DNA from: CAYVTM01 sp964454645
GTDB lineage: Bacteria; Bacteroidota; Bacteroidia; Sphingobacteriales; Sphingobacteriaceae
Assembly (NCBI GenBank): GCA_964454645.1
Contig: CAYVTM010000001.1
Span: 434,001 to 498,000 of the forward strand
DNA: 64,000 nt
Reading direction: 5' to 3'
The position numbers were made by a program, and so were the translations under genes. Every line of letters starts with the position of its first letter. The stretch's first letter is position 1. Below the pieces are notes generated by a model. It was not told the origin of the DNA. It did not search any database and saw nothing but the letters and a program-made list of their open reading frames with translations. Positions 44,448-53,759 of the stretch are shown in pieces.

Positions 44448-45801
44448 AGATATTACCATCGTTGGGGCCGGATTGGTAGGTTCCTTATTGTCGCTGTATT
44501 TATCGAAACGGGGACATAAAGTAAATTTATATGAAAAGCGTTCCGATATGCGTTCGGCGGGATATGTGGGCGGAAGGTCGATCAATTTAGCTTTGAGTCA
44601 CCGTGGCTTTAATGGCTTACGTGCAGTAGGACTGGATGAGGAAATACGCAAGGTAGCTATCCCTATGTATGGAAGAGTGATTCATCAGATTAATGGAGAT
44701 GTGGTATATCAAGCCTATGGAAAAGAAGATCAGGCTATCTATTCTGTTTCGCGTGGCGGATTAAATATTTCATTGATGAATTTTGCCGAAGCAGATCCCA
44801 ATATCAATATACATTTTGATGAACGTTGCTACGATGTCGATATCGAAACGGCTACAGTTCATTTCGAGAATACACAGACTAAAAACCAGCGCGCCGTAAA
44901 ATCCGATTTGGTTTTATCGGCGGATGGTGCTTTTTCCGCAGCGCGTTTAGCTATGCAATTAAAAACCGATCGCTTCGAATATTCTCAACATTATCTCGAA
45001 CATGGATATAAAGAATTACATATTCCTGCAGGACCGGATAATTCTTTCCTGATTGAAAAAAATGCGCTGCATATCTGGCCGCGCAATAATTATATGTTGA
45101 TTGCTTTACCTAATCCCGATGGAAGCTTTACCTGTACTCTCTTCTTTCCTTTTGAAGGTAAAGTGTCTTTTGCTTCTATACAAAAGGATGCGGAAATACA
45201 AAAATTTTTCAGCGAAGTATTTCCGGATACGATTCCCTTAATGCCTACACTCATTCACGATTATAAAAATAATCCGGTAAGCTCATTGGTTACGGTTAAA
45301 TCATATCCCTGGTCGTATAAAGATAAGCTGGGGATTTTGGGTGATGCGTCTCATGCAATCGTTCCTTTCTTCGGACAGGGATTGAATGCCGGCTTCGAAG
45401 ATTGTTATGAGCTTGGAATTCTGATGGATAAGCATGGTAACGACTGGATTACGATCTTACAGGAATTGCAGCAGATACGTAAACCCAATACTGATGCAAT
45501 TGCAGAGATGGCTTATGAGAATTTTATAGAGATGCGCGATAAGGTTGCCGACCCTAAATTCTTGTTAAGGAAAAAAATCGAACAAAAATTTTCGGTAAAA
45601 CATCCCAACCATTATACTTCCAAATATTCGATGGTAAGTTTTAGTACGATACCATATACGGAAGCTTTGCAAATGGGTTATCGGCAGGATGCACTCTTCG
45701 AAAAAATCGGATGCATTGCTAATATCGAGCAGATTTGGGACAGCCCGGAAATGGATGTTACTTACGATGCCCTTCTGAAAGAGTTCGGTTTTATTCATTA
45801 A
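44440..45801 (+). CDS. kmo: Kynurenine 3-monooxygenase
   Basis: A 453-residue FAD monooxygenase. GAGLVGSLLSLYLSKRG (8-24) is the FAD dinucleotide fold, GGRSINLALSHRG the KMO-specific segment, and LGDASHAIVPFFGQGLNAGF the second FAD motif. It adds the 3-hydroxyl to kynurenine with NADPH and O2. A C-terminal helical region with KHPNHYTSKYSMVSFS replaces the membrane anchor seen in eukaryotes. Followed after 1 bp by the HDAC-family gene. Confidence 0.95.
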   Translation: MSKDITIVGAGLVGSLLSLYLSKRGHKVNLYEKRSDMRSAGYVGGRSINLALSHRGFNGLRAVGLDEEIRKVAIPMYGRVIHQINGDVVYQAYGKEDQAIYSVSRGGLNISLMNFAEADPNINIHFDERCYDVDIETATVHFENTQTKNQRAVKSDLVLSADGAFSAARLAMQLKTDRFEYSQHYLEHGYKELHIPAGPDNSFLIEKNALHIWPRNNYMLIALPNPDGSFTCTLFFPFEGKVSFASIQKDAEIQKFFSEVFPDTIPLMPTLIHDYKNNPVSSLVTVKSYPWSYKDKLGILGDASHAIVPFFGQGLNAGFEDCYELGILMDKHGNDWITILQELQQIRKPNTDAIAEMAYENFIEMRDKVADPKFLLRKKIEQKFSVKHPNHYTSKYSMVSFSTIPYTEALQMGYRQDALFEKIGCIANIEQIWDSPEMDVTYDALLKEFGFIH

Positions 45802-45802
45802 G

Positions 45803-46705
45803 ATGCTAAAGATTGCTCATCATCCGGTGTATGCTCATCCCTTACCGCAAGGGCATCGCTTTCCCATGATGAAGTATGAGTTGATTCCTTTACAGCTTTT
45901 ACACGAAGGAAGTATTCGTCCGGAAAATTTTTTTAGTCCGGGGATGGCCGATGAACAGTATATTCTCTTAGCACATTCCGAAGATTATTGGAACAAGCTG
46001 AAAAGCTTGAGTCTATCTCCTCAGGAAATTCGGAGAATGGGTTTTCCGCTAACACAATTGTTGGTCGAAAGGGAATTACGTATTACACAAGGAAGCATCG
46101 GTTGTGCCAATTATGCTTTGGAATATGGAATTGCTATGAATGTAGCCGGCGGAACGCATCATGCCGGTTCCGGCTGGGGCGAAGGATTTTGTTTGCTTAA
46201 TGATTTTGCGGTTGCAGCATCTTATCTGCTTTATCATTCCTTAGCAAAAAAAATTCTCATCATTGACCTGGATGTACATCAGGGAAACGGTACCGCAGAA
46301 ATTTTTAAAAATGAAGATCGTGTGTTTACCTTTTCGGCGCATGCTCAAAATAATTTCCCTTATCGTAAGGAGTGTTCCGATTTGGATATTGCATTGATAG
46401 ATGGAACAACTGATGATGAGTATTTACAGATGCTTCAGGAGCATATACCTGTACTACTGCAAAATTTTAAGCCTGATTTTGTTTTCTATCTTTCAGGTGT
46501 TGATATTTTAGCCAGTGATAAACTCGGTAAATTAAAGATATCTATGCAAGGCTGTAAGCAAAGAGACGAATACATTCTGAGAATATGTAAGCAGCAGAAT
46601 ATTCCGCTTGCGATTAGTATGGGTGGCGGGTATTCGGAAGATATCCGGATAATTGTAGAAGCACATTGCAACACTTTTCGATTGGCACAGGATCTATATT
46701 TTTAA
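45803..46705 (+). CDS. Histone-deacetylase-family hydrolase
   Basis: A 300-residue arginase/deacetylase-fold enzyme. GGTHHAGSGWGEGFCLLND holds the active-site His pair; Zn ligands are in IIDLDVHQGNGTAEIF (Asp, His), with a third Asp probably in LSGVDILASDKLG. This resembles HDAC11/class IV-type bacterial amidohydrolases acting on acetylated small amines. Its start lies 1 bp after the KMO stop, so it belongs to the kynurenine operon. No formamidase (kynB) or dioxygenase (kynA) is in the cluster. A deformylase or deacylase role in the pathway is possible but unproven. Confidence 0.88.
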   Translation: MLKIAHHPVYAHPLPQGHRFPMMKYELIPLQLLHEGSIRPENFFSPGMADEQYILLAHSEDYWNKLKSLSLSPQEIRRMGFPLTQLLVERELRITQGSIGCANYALEYGIAMNVAGGTHHAGSGWGEGFCLLNDFAVAASYLLYHSLAKKILIIDLDVHQGNGTAEIFKNEDRVFTFSAHAQNNFPYRKECSDLDIALIDGTTDDEYLQMLQEHIPVLLQNFKPDFVFYLSGVDILASDKLGKLKISMQGCKQRDEYILRICKQQNIPLAISMGGGYSEDIRIIVEAHCNTFRLAQDLYF

Positions 46706-46710
46706 TAGTT
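46662..46710 (+). repeat. Gene-junction repeat, copy 1 (end of the HDAC gene)
   Basis: CACATTGCAACACT ... GGATCTATATTTTTAATAG matches 46901-46940 (CACATTCCAACACT ... GGATTTATATTTTTAATAA). It encodes the last residues HCNTFRLAQDLYF of the HDAC protein. The copies flank the dispersed repeat at 46711-46900. Confidence 0.75.
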
Positions 46711-46900
46711 CTTATTTGCCGCGGTTAAAAAAGAGTAACCACAGAATACGTATCATTACATTGTACTAAATATGAGCTATGCATAGCGCGGAGATATGTT
46801 TGTCGGGTAAGTGTTTTAAGAGATAAATTTGTGATATATATGCTTTGCGTACTCTGCGAAGAACGCGGAGAGGTAGCTGTTACATTATACAAAGTAGGAA
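46711..46900. repeat. Dispersed intergenic repeat, copy B
   Basis: Begins with CCGCGGTTAAAAAAGAGTAA and ACCACAGAATACG, then TTACATTGTACTAAATATGA, GCGCGGAGATATGTTT, GTGTTTTAAGAGATAAAT, GCGTACTCTGCGAAGAACGC and a second TTACATTATACAAAGTAGGA. Shares its blocks in order with 37150-37260. Non-coding on both strands. Confidence 0.72.
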
Positions 46901-46940
46901 CACATTCCAACACTGCACGGGATTTATATTTTTAATAATT
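46901..46940 (+). repeat. Gene-junction repeat, copy 2 (end of the receiver gene)
   Basis: Read on + it encodes THSNTARDLYF and a stop, a near copy of the HDAC C terminus. Read on - it is the end (EQLLKI, stop) of the response-regulator gene. Copy 1 read on - also spells ELLKI and a stop. Confidence 0.75.
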
Positions 46941-47334
46941 GTTCAATGGATAAGGGTTTACTGATAAATCCAGAAACGAAGGGATTTTCTTCCGAACGCT
47001 TAATATCATTAGGGTCTACAGAGCTTGTAAGCATAATAATTTTTATTAATTTAATTAGTTCGGGATCGAATTTGGAGAATGCTTCCAGAAAATCAAAACC
47101 GTTCATAATAGGCATATTGATATCCAACAGAACTAGATCAGGTATCGGATTTTTTTTTCTATCCTTAGCGGTATAGGCTTCTTGCAAATAGTTCAATGCA
47201 TCGCAAGCTCCCGAATAAATAAGTATCTGATCACATAATCTGCTCTTCGTTAAAATATGTTTGTTAACCATATTATCAATATCGCTGTCGTCAATGAGCA
47301 TGATCGTATGGTAATGCTTATTCATATGTTCCAT
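46924..47334 (-). CDS. Stand-alone response-regulator receiver
   Basis: A 136-residue CheY-like receiver. Acidic pair in LIDDSDIDN (about 14-22), phosphorylation Asp in PDLVLLDINMPIMNGFDF, Ser/Thr in IIMLTSSVDPNDI and Lys in FISKPL. No output domain follows. Such receivers pass phosphoryl groups or bind targets. It lies 8 bp after the hybrid PAS kinase gene and should be its partner. Confidence 0.9.
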   Translation of the reverse strand: MEHMNKHYHTIMLIDDSDIDNMVNKHILTKSRLCDQILIYSGACDALNYLQEAYTAKDRKKNPIPDLVLLDINMPIMNGFDFLEAFSKFDPELIKLIKIIMLTSSVDPNDIKRSEENPFVSGFISKPLSIEQLLKI

Positions 47335-47342
47335 GGGTTAGC

Positions 47343-49979
47343 TTAATTTATATCTATGCTTGTTACTTCTTTACTTATCAAAGGGAGAGCGATTTTGAAA
47401 GATGTACCTATCCCCTCTTTACTTTCCAAGAGGATACTTCCGTTTAATTTATCGACCGCATTCTTAACAATGTAGAGTCCTAAACCCGTTCCCGATGATT
47501 TGGTATTTCCTCTGAAAAACATTTCAAACACACTCTTCTGCATCGATTCGGGAATACCTTCGCCATTATCTTCGATCTGTATCTCTACCGCATCGGTCAA
47601 TTCCTGCACAGTGATGTTCAAGGTATTCACCTCTTTTTTCACGTCTTTATATTTGATCGCATTAATAATTAAATTATGCAGAATATTGTTCAATAACGTT
47701 TTATCGTAAAATAAACTGCTATGCTGTTCGATGTCTACCTTTACGCTAAGCGAATTAAACTCAGGCAAATTTTCGAAGCTGCGTAAGGTATTTTGTATGA
47801 TCTCTTTAAAGTTAATTTCCGACTTTTTCATTCTGCCCTGCGTAATGCGGGTAATGTTCAGCAGATCCATCAGAATCGTATCGAGGTGACGAACACTGCG
47901 CTCGATGAGTCCGATATATTCCAGCGAACGGGCTTCCTGAAGCTCCGATTTGGCAATGTTTACCAATCCTAAGAGCGATGCCAGCGGTCCTTTCAGATCG
48001 TGTGAAGAGCGATAGATAAAGGTATCTAATTCTTTGATTTTATCCTCAAGTTTGCTTTCAAATTTTTTACGTTCGGTAATATCCCTGCTCACGGCAATTA
48101 ATCCTTCAATTTCATCAGTCCCTTCTTTATAAATAATTTTATTGGTCGATTCAATCCACACATAAGAGCCGTCTTTTCTTTTGTAACGATAGCTTCCGGT
48201 ATAGACACCCAATCCAAACTGAAGAAAAGTGTTGAGGCCGCTTTTAATTTGTTCGTAATCTTCGGGATGTAGAAAGTCGTATGCGCATTTCCCGATCAGA
48301 TCTTCCGGAGCATAGCCTAGCAAAGGATACGAAGCCATAGATACATAAAAATAGTAGCCCTCCAAATCGTGCTTCGTAATCATGTCGGTAGCATTCTCCG
48401 CTAATAAACGATAGCGGTTCTCGCTTTGGGTTAGCATAGCGATAGCTTTCTTTTCTTCGGTAATATCCGAGGAGGATCCTAAAATATGTGTACACTTTCC
48501 TTCTTTATCAAAGATAGCAGTATAGGTAGTTTCCAGATCTATCCAGATCCCGTTCAGGAAATGTTTTTCTTCGAAACGTACCGGAAATTTTGTTTCGACG
48601 GCTTGCTGAATTTTCGCCAGATTTTCCGGAAACAGCTCTTCAATTCTTTTAGCGATAATATCCTCTTCGTTAATGGCACTTGCTTCACGATATGATTTAT
48701 TGACGGATATATACCGGTAAACCTGATCCGGCTCTACACTCAGCAGGAACATTAAATCGCTGGTAGTATTATATATTAAGGATAAACGGTTCGAGCTTTC
48801 GATAAACATCTGTTGTACTTTTTGCCGTTCATCGATATCCCGTATGATTGCCGAGAAGATATAAGAGTTGCCGACTTTGCTCTGACCAAATGATATTTCA
48901 ATCGCAAACTTTTCCCCCGACTTACGGCAACCGATTGTTTCTAAGGTCATGCCATTATCCTGCTTCACTTTATTTTTCAGATACTCCTTAATATCGTTCT
49001 CCTCCTGTTCGCCAAGCTGTTTAGGAAGTAAAACGGTAATTACTTTTCCGATTAATTCATCCGGAGTATATCCGAATATTTTCTCAACAGCAGCATTAAT
49101 AAATAAAATTTCGTTTTTATCGTTGATGGTAAGAATAACGTCTGATGCCGTTTCGGCAATCACCCGATAGCGTTCTTCGCTAAGTATCAAAGATTCTTCG
49201 GTACTTTTACGCAAGGAGGCATCGCGTGTTACGGCAACTACCTCTTGTAGTTCTTTTGTTCTTTCATTGACCACTCCCCGTCCGCTGGTTTCGAGCCATA
49301 CATAACTTCCGTCTTTCCGTCGGAAGCGTATTTCTGATTGTAATTCCTGATGATGTTTTAAGATTAAATCGAGCTCATTTCGAAAGCCCGGAACATCATT
49401 GGGATGTAAGTAATTACGAAGCGGGATTCCTATAACTTCTTCGGGTTGATAGCCGGTAATCTCATAGATAGCCGGAGAAGCATAAATAAATTCTCCGGTA
49501 GGTTTATGCCTCGATATAATGTCTTTGGAATTATCGGCAAGTAATTTATAAGCTCTTTCACTCTCGCGCAATGCAACCTGCTGTTCTCGCTTTTCAACTT
49601 CCGAACGATGCTTGTCGATATTTGTCAATATCGACTGGCTTAACCGGCGAAGGTGGGATTTTAACACATAATCGTCGGAACCCTCTTTCATCATTTCTAC
49701 GGCAATCTCTTCGGCCCCTGTTCCCGTTAAGGTTATAAAGGGAACAGGTAAACAATAGTGTTTAAAAATTTGTAAAGCATCCAGACCTGTAAAGCGAGGT
49801 AGGATATAATCGGAAATCACTACATCGGGATGATTCGATTCTAAATAGGCGATCATCTTTTCGCGAGTATCGATATGATTTAGTTCAAAAAACAGCCCAT
49901 CATTTTTTAATTGACGTGTAATTAATTCTACATCGTTTAAATCATCTTCAATCAATAATATCTTTATCGCTGTCGACAT
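47343..49979 (-). CDS. Receiver-PAS(x4)-histidine kinase
   Basis: An 878-residue cytosolic sensor with no membrane segment. Order: N-terminal receiver (5-120; Asp57 in VVISDYILP), then four PAS domains with PAC ends (about 140-260, 270-390, 395-515, 520-645; for example RRKDGSYVWLETSG and KRKDGSYVWIESTN). HisKA follows with His660 in SSHDLKGPLASLLG, then HATPase with NLIINAIKY, EDNGEGIP and GTGLGLYIVKNA. A front-end receiver suggests it takes phosphate from another kinase, perhaps the one at 50426. Ligand of the PAS domains unknown. Confidence 0.92.
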   Translation of the reverse strand: MSTAIKILLIEDDLNDVELITRQLKNDGLFFELNHIDTREKMIAYLESNHPDVVISDYILPRFTGLDALQIFKHYCLPVPFITLTGTGAEEIAVEMMKEGSDDYVLKSHLRRLSQSILTNIDKHRSEVEKREQQVALRESERAYKLLADNSKDIISRHKPTGEFIYASPAIYEITGYQPEEVIGIPLRNYLHPNDVPGFRNELDLILKHHQELQSEIRFRRKDGSYVWLETSGRGVVNERTKELQEVVAVTRDASLRKSTEESLILSEERYRVIAETASDVILTINDKNEILFINAAVEKIFGYTPDELIGKVITVLLPKQLGEQEENDIKEYLKNKVKQDNGMTLETIGCRKSGEKFAIEISFGQSKVGNSYIFSAIIRDIDERQKVQQMFIESSNRLSLIYNTTSDLMFLLSVEPDQVYRYISVNKSYREASAINEEDIIAKRIEELFPENLAKIQQAVETKFPVRFEEKHFLNGIWIDLETTYTAIFDKEGKCTHILGSSSDITEEKKAIAMLTQSENRYRLLAENATDMITKHDLEGYYFYVSMASYPLLGYAPEDLIGKCAYDFLHPEDYEQIKSGLNTFLQFGLGVYTGSYRYKRKDGSYVWIESTNKIIYKEGTDEIEGLIAVSRDITERKKFESKLEDKIKELDTFIYRSSHDLKGPLASLLGLVNIAKSELQEARSLEYIGLIERSVRHLDTILMDLLNITRITQGRMKKSEINFKEIIQNTLRSFENLPEFNSLSVKVDIEQHSSLFYDKTLLNNILHNLIINAIKYKDVKKEVNTLNITVQELTDAVEIQIEDNGEGIPESMQKSVFEMFFRGNTKSSGTGLGLYIVKNAVDKLNGSILLESKEGIGTSFKIALPLISKEVTSIDIN

Positions 49980-49982
49980 AGC

Positions 49983-50420
49983 TTATTTTGTGATATTTTG
50001 ATTTAAAACCATCCAGTACATACCAATATCTACAATTGCTTTAGCAAATTTATCAAACTCAACAGGCTTAATAATATAGCTGTTTGCACCTAAATGATAG
50101 GAGTCGATTAAATCTCTTTCTTCTTTTGAAGAGGTTAAAATAACTATCGGAATGTGTTTGGTTTCATTATCCGATTTAATAATACGCAATACTTCCAACC
50201 CATCAATCTTTGGCATTTTTAAATCCAGCAAAATTAATTTAGGAAGAACAGAATCTTTCCGGGCGGCATAAACTCCTTTTGCAAATAAAAAATCAAGTGC
50301 TTCAGCTCCATCTTTCACATGAAATACAGGATTACTAAGATTGTTCTTTTTTAATGCGCGCAGGCATAGCTCTGCATCGTTCAAATTATCCTCTACGAGT
50401 AATATCTCTATGTAGTTCAT
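49983..50420 (-). CDS. Rcp1-type stand-alone response regulator
   Basis: A 145-residue receiver of the type found with phytochrome-like kinases: VEDNLNDAELCLRALKK at the start, phosphorylation Asp in LILLDLKMPKIDGLEV, Thr/Ser in IVILTSSKEERD and Lys in YIIKPVEFDKF. It sits 3 bp before the hybrid kinase gene and 5 bp after the CHASE-type kinase gene, so one transcript links all four signalling genes. Confidence 0.92.
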   Translation of the reverse strand: MNYIEILLVEDNLNDAELCLRALKKNNLSNPVFHVKDGAEALDFLFAKGVYAARKDSVLPKLILLDLKMPKIDGLEVLRIIKSDNETKHIPIVILTSSKEERDLIDSYHLGANSYIIKPVEFDKFAKAIVDIGMYWMVLNQNITK

Positions 50421-50425
50421 TTTAA

Positions 50426-53317
50426 TTATCCTTTATGAGGAATGGAAAAATAAAAGGCAGCCCCTTTGTTTAGTTCGGATTCTGCCCACACTTTGCCATT
50501 ATGCCTGGCAACAATGCGTTGTACTATAGCCAGCCCTACACCCATTCCTTCAAATTCCTCTTCCGAATGCAGGCGTTGAAATACATTAAAAAGTTTTTTA
50601 TAATAAGCCATATCAAAACCTACCCCTTCATCACGGATTTTAAAGATAGTACTTTCGTTGTTTTTTTCCGCAGAAATTTTTACGATTATTTGCGGGTTTT
50701 GTGACGAATATTTGATTGCATTTGAAAGAAGGTTTAACCATACTTGTTTAATCATCATTTTATCACCCTTAATTGGCGGTAAATCAGTCTTTTCTATTTT
50801 AATTTTAGGGTTCTTTGAAATACCGAGCTCCTGTTCAATTTCTTTCAGTAATTCATTCGTATCGATGGGCGAATGTACAAGCCCTGTTTTACCCAATCGC
50901 GAGAACTCCAATAGATTATCAATCAGCTGCCCCATTTTTGTACTGTTGCTGATAATAACCTGCAAAATACGTAAGCCGTTTTCATCAAAATGTACCGAAT
51001 AATCTTCTTTCAAGATTCGGGTAAATCCGTCGATTGCCCGTAAAGGCGCTCTTAAATCATGCGAAACACTGTAAGTGAAGGCTTCTAATTCTTTGTTTAC
51101 CGCTATTAATCGTTCATTTTTACTCTCCAAGCTGATATTTAAGTCATGAATCTTCTCCTGTTCCTGTTTACGTTCGGTAATATCTACAATTACGGTCCTG
51201 CTGAATAATTTGTTACCGATTTTTTCCCTGTAAAAAGTCGTATTTGCCAAGACATTAATTCTTTTTCCGTCTTTTGCAATAAATACTTGTTCGTAATCAT
51301 GTATTTCCTGTAATTCACCAGCGATTACCTGTCGTAAATATTCGCGGGTACGTCTTTTGCTCTCCTCATCTAAAATGTCAACAATGTTCATTTTGCCGAT
51401 CACTTCTTTACGGGTATATCCCAGCCATTTTAATTCGGTATCATTCATATCCACAAAGTACCCTTCTTCATTTACCGAATGATAACCCGACGGAGCATTA
51501 TTGTATAAATCGATATAGCGCTTGTTCATTCGTAACAATTGCTTCTCCATACGGTAGCGTTCGCTGATATCCGTCGATATACCGCATAATGCATAAGGTT
51601 TGTTATCCTCGCTATACAATAAAAATTTTGAAGTTAAAAAAGCATATTCTTTACCGTTTAAAATAAGATTCTGTTCATATCGGATATCGGCTTTATTTTT
51701 TAATAATTCCTGTTCCGAAGCATGTATCTGATCGGCCATTTCTTTGGAAAAAAAATCGTAATCGGTTTTTCCTATACATGCTTCTTTATCCGTTTCTAAA
51801 TACTTCGCATACTGTGTATTGACCATTGTATATTTACCTTCTATATCCTTTGTGAAAATTATGGATGGAGAATATTCAACGATGGAATGCAGAAACTCTT
51901 TGGTTTTAGAGAGTTCATATTCTGCCTGAACGCGTTCGGTAATATCGCTGGAAATACTACACAAGGCATAGGTTTCTGCCTTCGAATTTTTTAATGGAAA
52001 TTTAGTTGTAATAAAGTGTCGTATATTTCCATACTTATCGTTCAGCAGCTCTTCGATCTTTATGGTGATATTCTCTGCGACAGCTCTTTCATCAGTAGTA
52101 CGAATGGTTTTTGCCAAATCTTTATTCCAGATATCGAAATCGGTATAGCCGATGATTTTATCTTTACTCAGATCCAATAAGTTACAGAGTGATGAATTGA
52201 CCAGAGTATATCGATAACTGAGGTCTTTTACATACACAAAAGCAGGTGTATTCTGAATAATGGAATCTAAGAATTCGAGGTTATTTTTTAATTCATGTTC
52301 ACTTTCAACCCGCGATGTAATATCAGTAGAAATACCACAAATACCATAGTATTTACCACTTTTATCCTTTAGGGGAAATTTAATGGTATAGAAATGAAGC
52401 AGGGTATTGTTGATACCCGGTAAGCTCTCTTCATAATGTTTAACTTCCTCTCTGACAATAATTTCTCTATCTATCTTCTGTAATTCGTCTGAAGCTTCCT
52501 GCGGTAAAAAGTCATAATCGGTTTTCCCGACAAGGCTTTGCGGGTCATAGCCCATTACCTTCTTCATGGCATTGTTTACCAGAATATATCTACCGTTAAT
52601 ATCTTTTACGAAAATGATGGAAGGCGAATTATTTACAATCCCGTTTAATAAATCACCGGTTCTTCGCAAATTCTGTTCGGCCCCTTTTCGATATTTCAGT
52701 TCGATGAGTATATTGTAAAAGGTGATACCCAAAACAAGAATCATTAAGAATAAAATGAGAATAATACTCCGATTCATCTCCTGTGCTAACTGAATCTGGC
52801 GGTTGTTAGTAGTATTCAGGAAATTTCGTTCACGAATCTCTAAGTAGTTAATGAGATAGCTTAGTTCAGTAAACATTACATCGTATTGAGCAATGAAATC
52901 TATTTCATCTTCTTTTTTAAATCCATTACGATTGATTTTATCGATAGCCTTATCATTTTGCTCAATGAGTTTATGTGTCAACTGATGGATACGATTTGCT
53001 TTTCTATAGGTAAGCGGATCATCGTTGCTGATATCGAGAAGCTGATGGCTATGTTGATAGAGTAAATCACTTAAGGAAGGATTGTGTTGTATAGTCTGAT
53101 GATTTCTTTCAAGGATATATAAATGAGTCGATGATTTGAGATCGTTTGTTAATTTTATTATCTGATCGGTATTTTTCAGAATATCTAAAGAATACCTGGT
53201 AGCGGCCCCTCGATAAGCCAGTTCCCGCATGCTCGAATAGGTAATGATGGCCGTAACGATCAGGATAAGAAAACCTGTACCTATACCTAAAAATAATTTA
53301 TGCCTTAACTTATCCAT
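50426..53317 (-). CDS. Membrane-bound PAS(x4) sensor histidine kinase with CHASE3-like region
   Basis: A 963-residue kinase. A first membrane helix (residues about 9-27, LFLGIGTGFLILIVTAIITY) and a second (about 182-205) enclose a helical periplasmic domain of CHASE3 type. Four PAS domains follow (about 220-340, 345-460, 465-590, 600-720), three of which share the SPSIIFVKDINGRYILVNN-like opening. HisKA has His753 in SVSHDLRAPLRAIDGF, and HATPase has NLLSNAIKY, RDEGVGFD and GMGVGLAIVQRI. The HATPase region is of the phytochrome/Cph1 type that pairs with Rcp1 receivers, such as the next gene. Confidence 0.92.
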   Translation of the reverse strand: MDKLRHKLFLGIGTGFLILIVTAIITYSSMRELAYRGAATRYSLDILKNTDQIIKLTNDLKSSTHLYILERNHQTIQHNPSLSDLLYQHSHQLLDISNDDPLTYRKANRIHQLTHKLIEQNDKAIDKINRNGFKKEDEIDFIAQYDVMFTELSYLINYLEIRERNFLNTTNNRQIQLAQEMNRSIILILFLMILVLGITFYNILIELKYRKGAEQNLRRTGDLLNGIVNNSPSIIFVKDINGRYILVNNAMKKVMGYDPQSLVGKTDYDFLPQEASDELQKIDREIIVREEVKHYEESLPGINNTLLHFYTIKFPLKDKSGKYYGICGISTDITSRVESEHELKNNLEFLDSIIQNTPAFVYVKDLSYRYTLVNSSLCNLLDLSKDKIIGYTDFDIWNKDLAKTIRTTDERAVAENITIKIEELLNDKYGNIRHFITTKFPLKNSKAETYALCSISSDITERVQAEYELSKTKEFLHSIVEYSPSIIFTKDIEGKYTMVNTQYAKYLETDKEACIGKTDYDFFSKEMADQIHASEQELLKNKADIRYEQNLILNGKEYAFLTSKFLLYSEDNKPYALCGISTDISERYRMEKQLLRMNKRYIDLYNNAPSGYHSVNEEGYFVDMNDTELKWLGYTRKEVIGKMNIVDILDEESKRRTREYLRQVIAGELQEIHDYEQVFIAKDGKRINVLANTTFYREKIGNKLFSRTVIVDITERKQEQEKIHDLNISLESKNERLIAVNKELEAFTYSVSHDLRAPLRAIDGFTRILKEDYSVHFDENGLRILQVIISNSTKMGQLIDNLLEFSRLGKTGLVHSPIDTNELLKEIEQELGISKNPKIKIEKTDLPPIKGDKMMIKQVWLNLLSNAIKYSSQNPQIIVKISAEKNNESTIFKIRDEGVGFDMAYYKKLFNVFQRLHSEEEFEGMGVGLAIVQRIVARHNGKVWAESELNKGAAFYFSIPHKG

Positions 53318-53414
53318 ATATTAAAGCTATTTAATTTTATTCAGAAAATAAATAGCTACTTATGGCTAAAAAAATATGTATATTTAGTACAGATTGATCA
53401 TCATTCTGTTCATT

Positions 53415-53669
53415 ATGTCGAAGTTAGATAAGCAATACAGCAATGAAAAAATCACCGTATTCTGGAAGCCGGGATTATGTACTCATTCACGGCGTTGTTT
53501 TACAGGCCTGATCAGTGTTTTCAATCCTTCCCAACGCCCCTGGATAGACCTGTCGGGAGCGGATAATGAATCGATTATCCGAACGGTGAAAAATTGTCCT
53601 TCGGGAGCATTATCATTTAAGTATAATGTTCAATCCCCGGAATCTGCACCTTCTCCCAAAGAGGAATAA
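53415..53669 (+). CDS. YjdI-family (4Fe-4S) mono-cluster protein
   Basis: The ATG at 53415 is preferred to a TTG 21 bases upstream. The 84-residue product has the Fer4_19 layout: FWKPGLCTHSRRCFTG (two Cys), then VKNCPSGALSFKYN (third Cys with the Pro-Ser-Gly-Ala-Leu ending). Fewer cysteines than a normal ferredoxin suggest an unusual or partner-completed cluster. It often occurs beside a GNAT (YjdJ) gene, which is absent here. Function unknown. Confidence 0.82.
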   Translation: MSKLDKQYSNEKITVFWKPGLCTHSRRCFTGLISVFNPSQRPWIDLSGADNESIIRTVKNCPSGALSFKYNVQSPESAPSPKEE

Positions 53670-53746
53670 GGATGCTAAGTATGAGGGGATTGATCGTTCG
53701 GAGTAAATTTTCGGACAAGATATAAGTGCTATTCTATGCTCTTTTC

Positions 53747-53754
53747 TATCTTTG
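53747..53754 (+). promoter_or_regulatory. -7 element abutting the PBP start codon
   Basis: TATCTTTG is an exact -7 match and ends 5 nt before the ATG at 53760. Transcription would start at about the ATG. The -33 TTG is not clear. Confidence 0.5.
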
Positions 53755-53759
53755 TGTAA

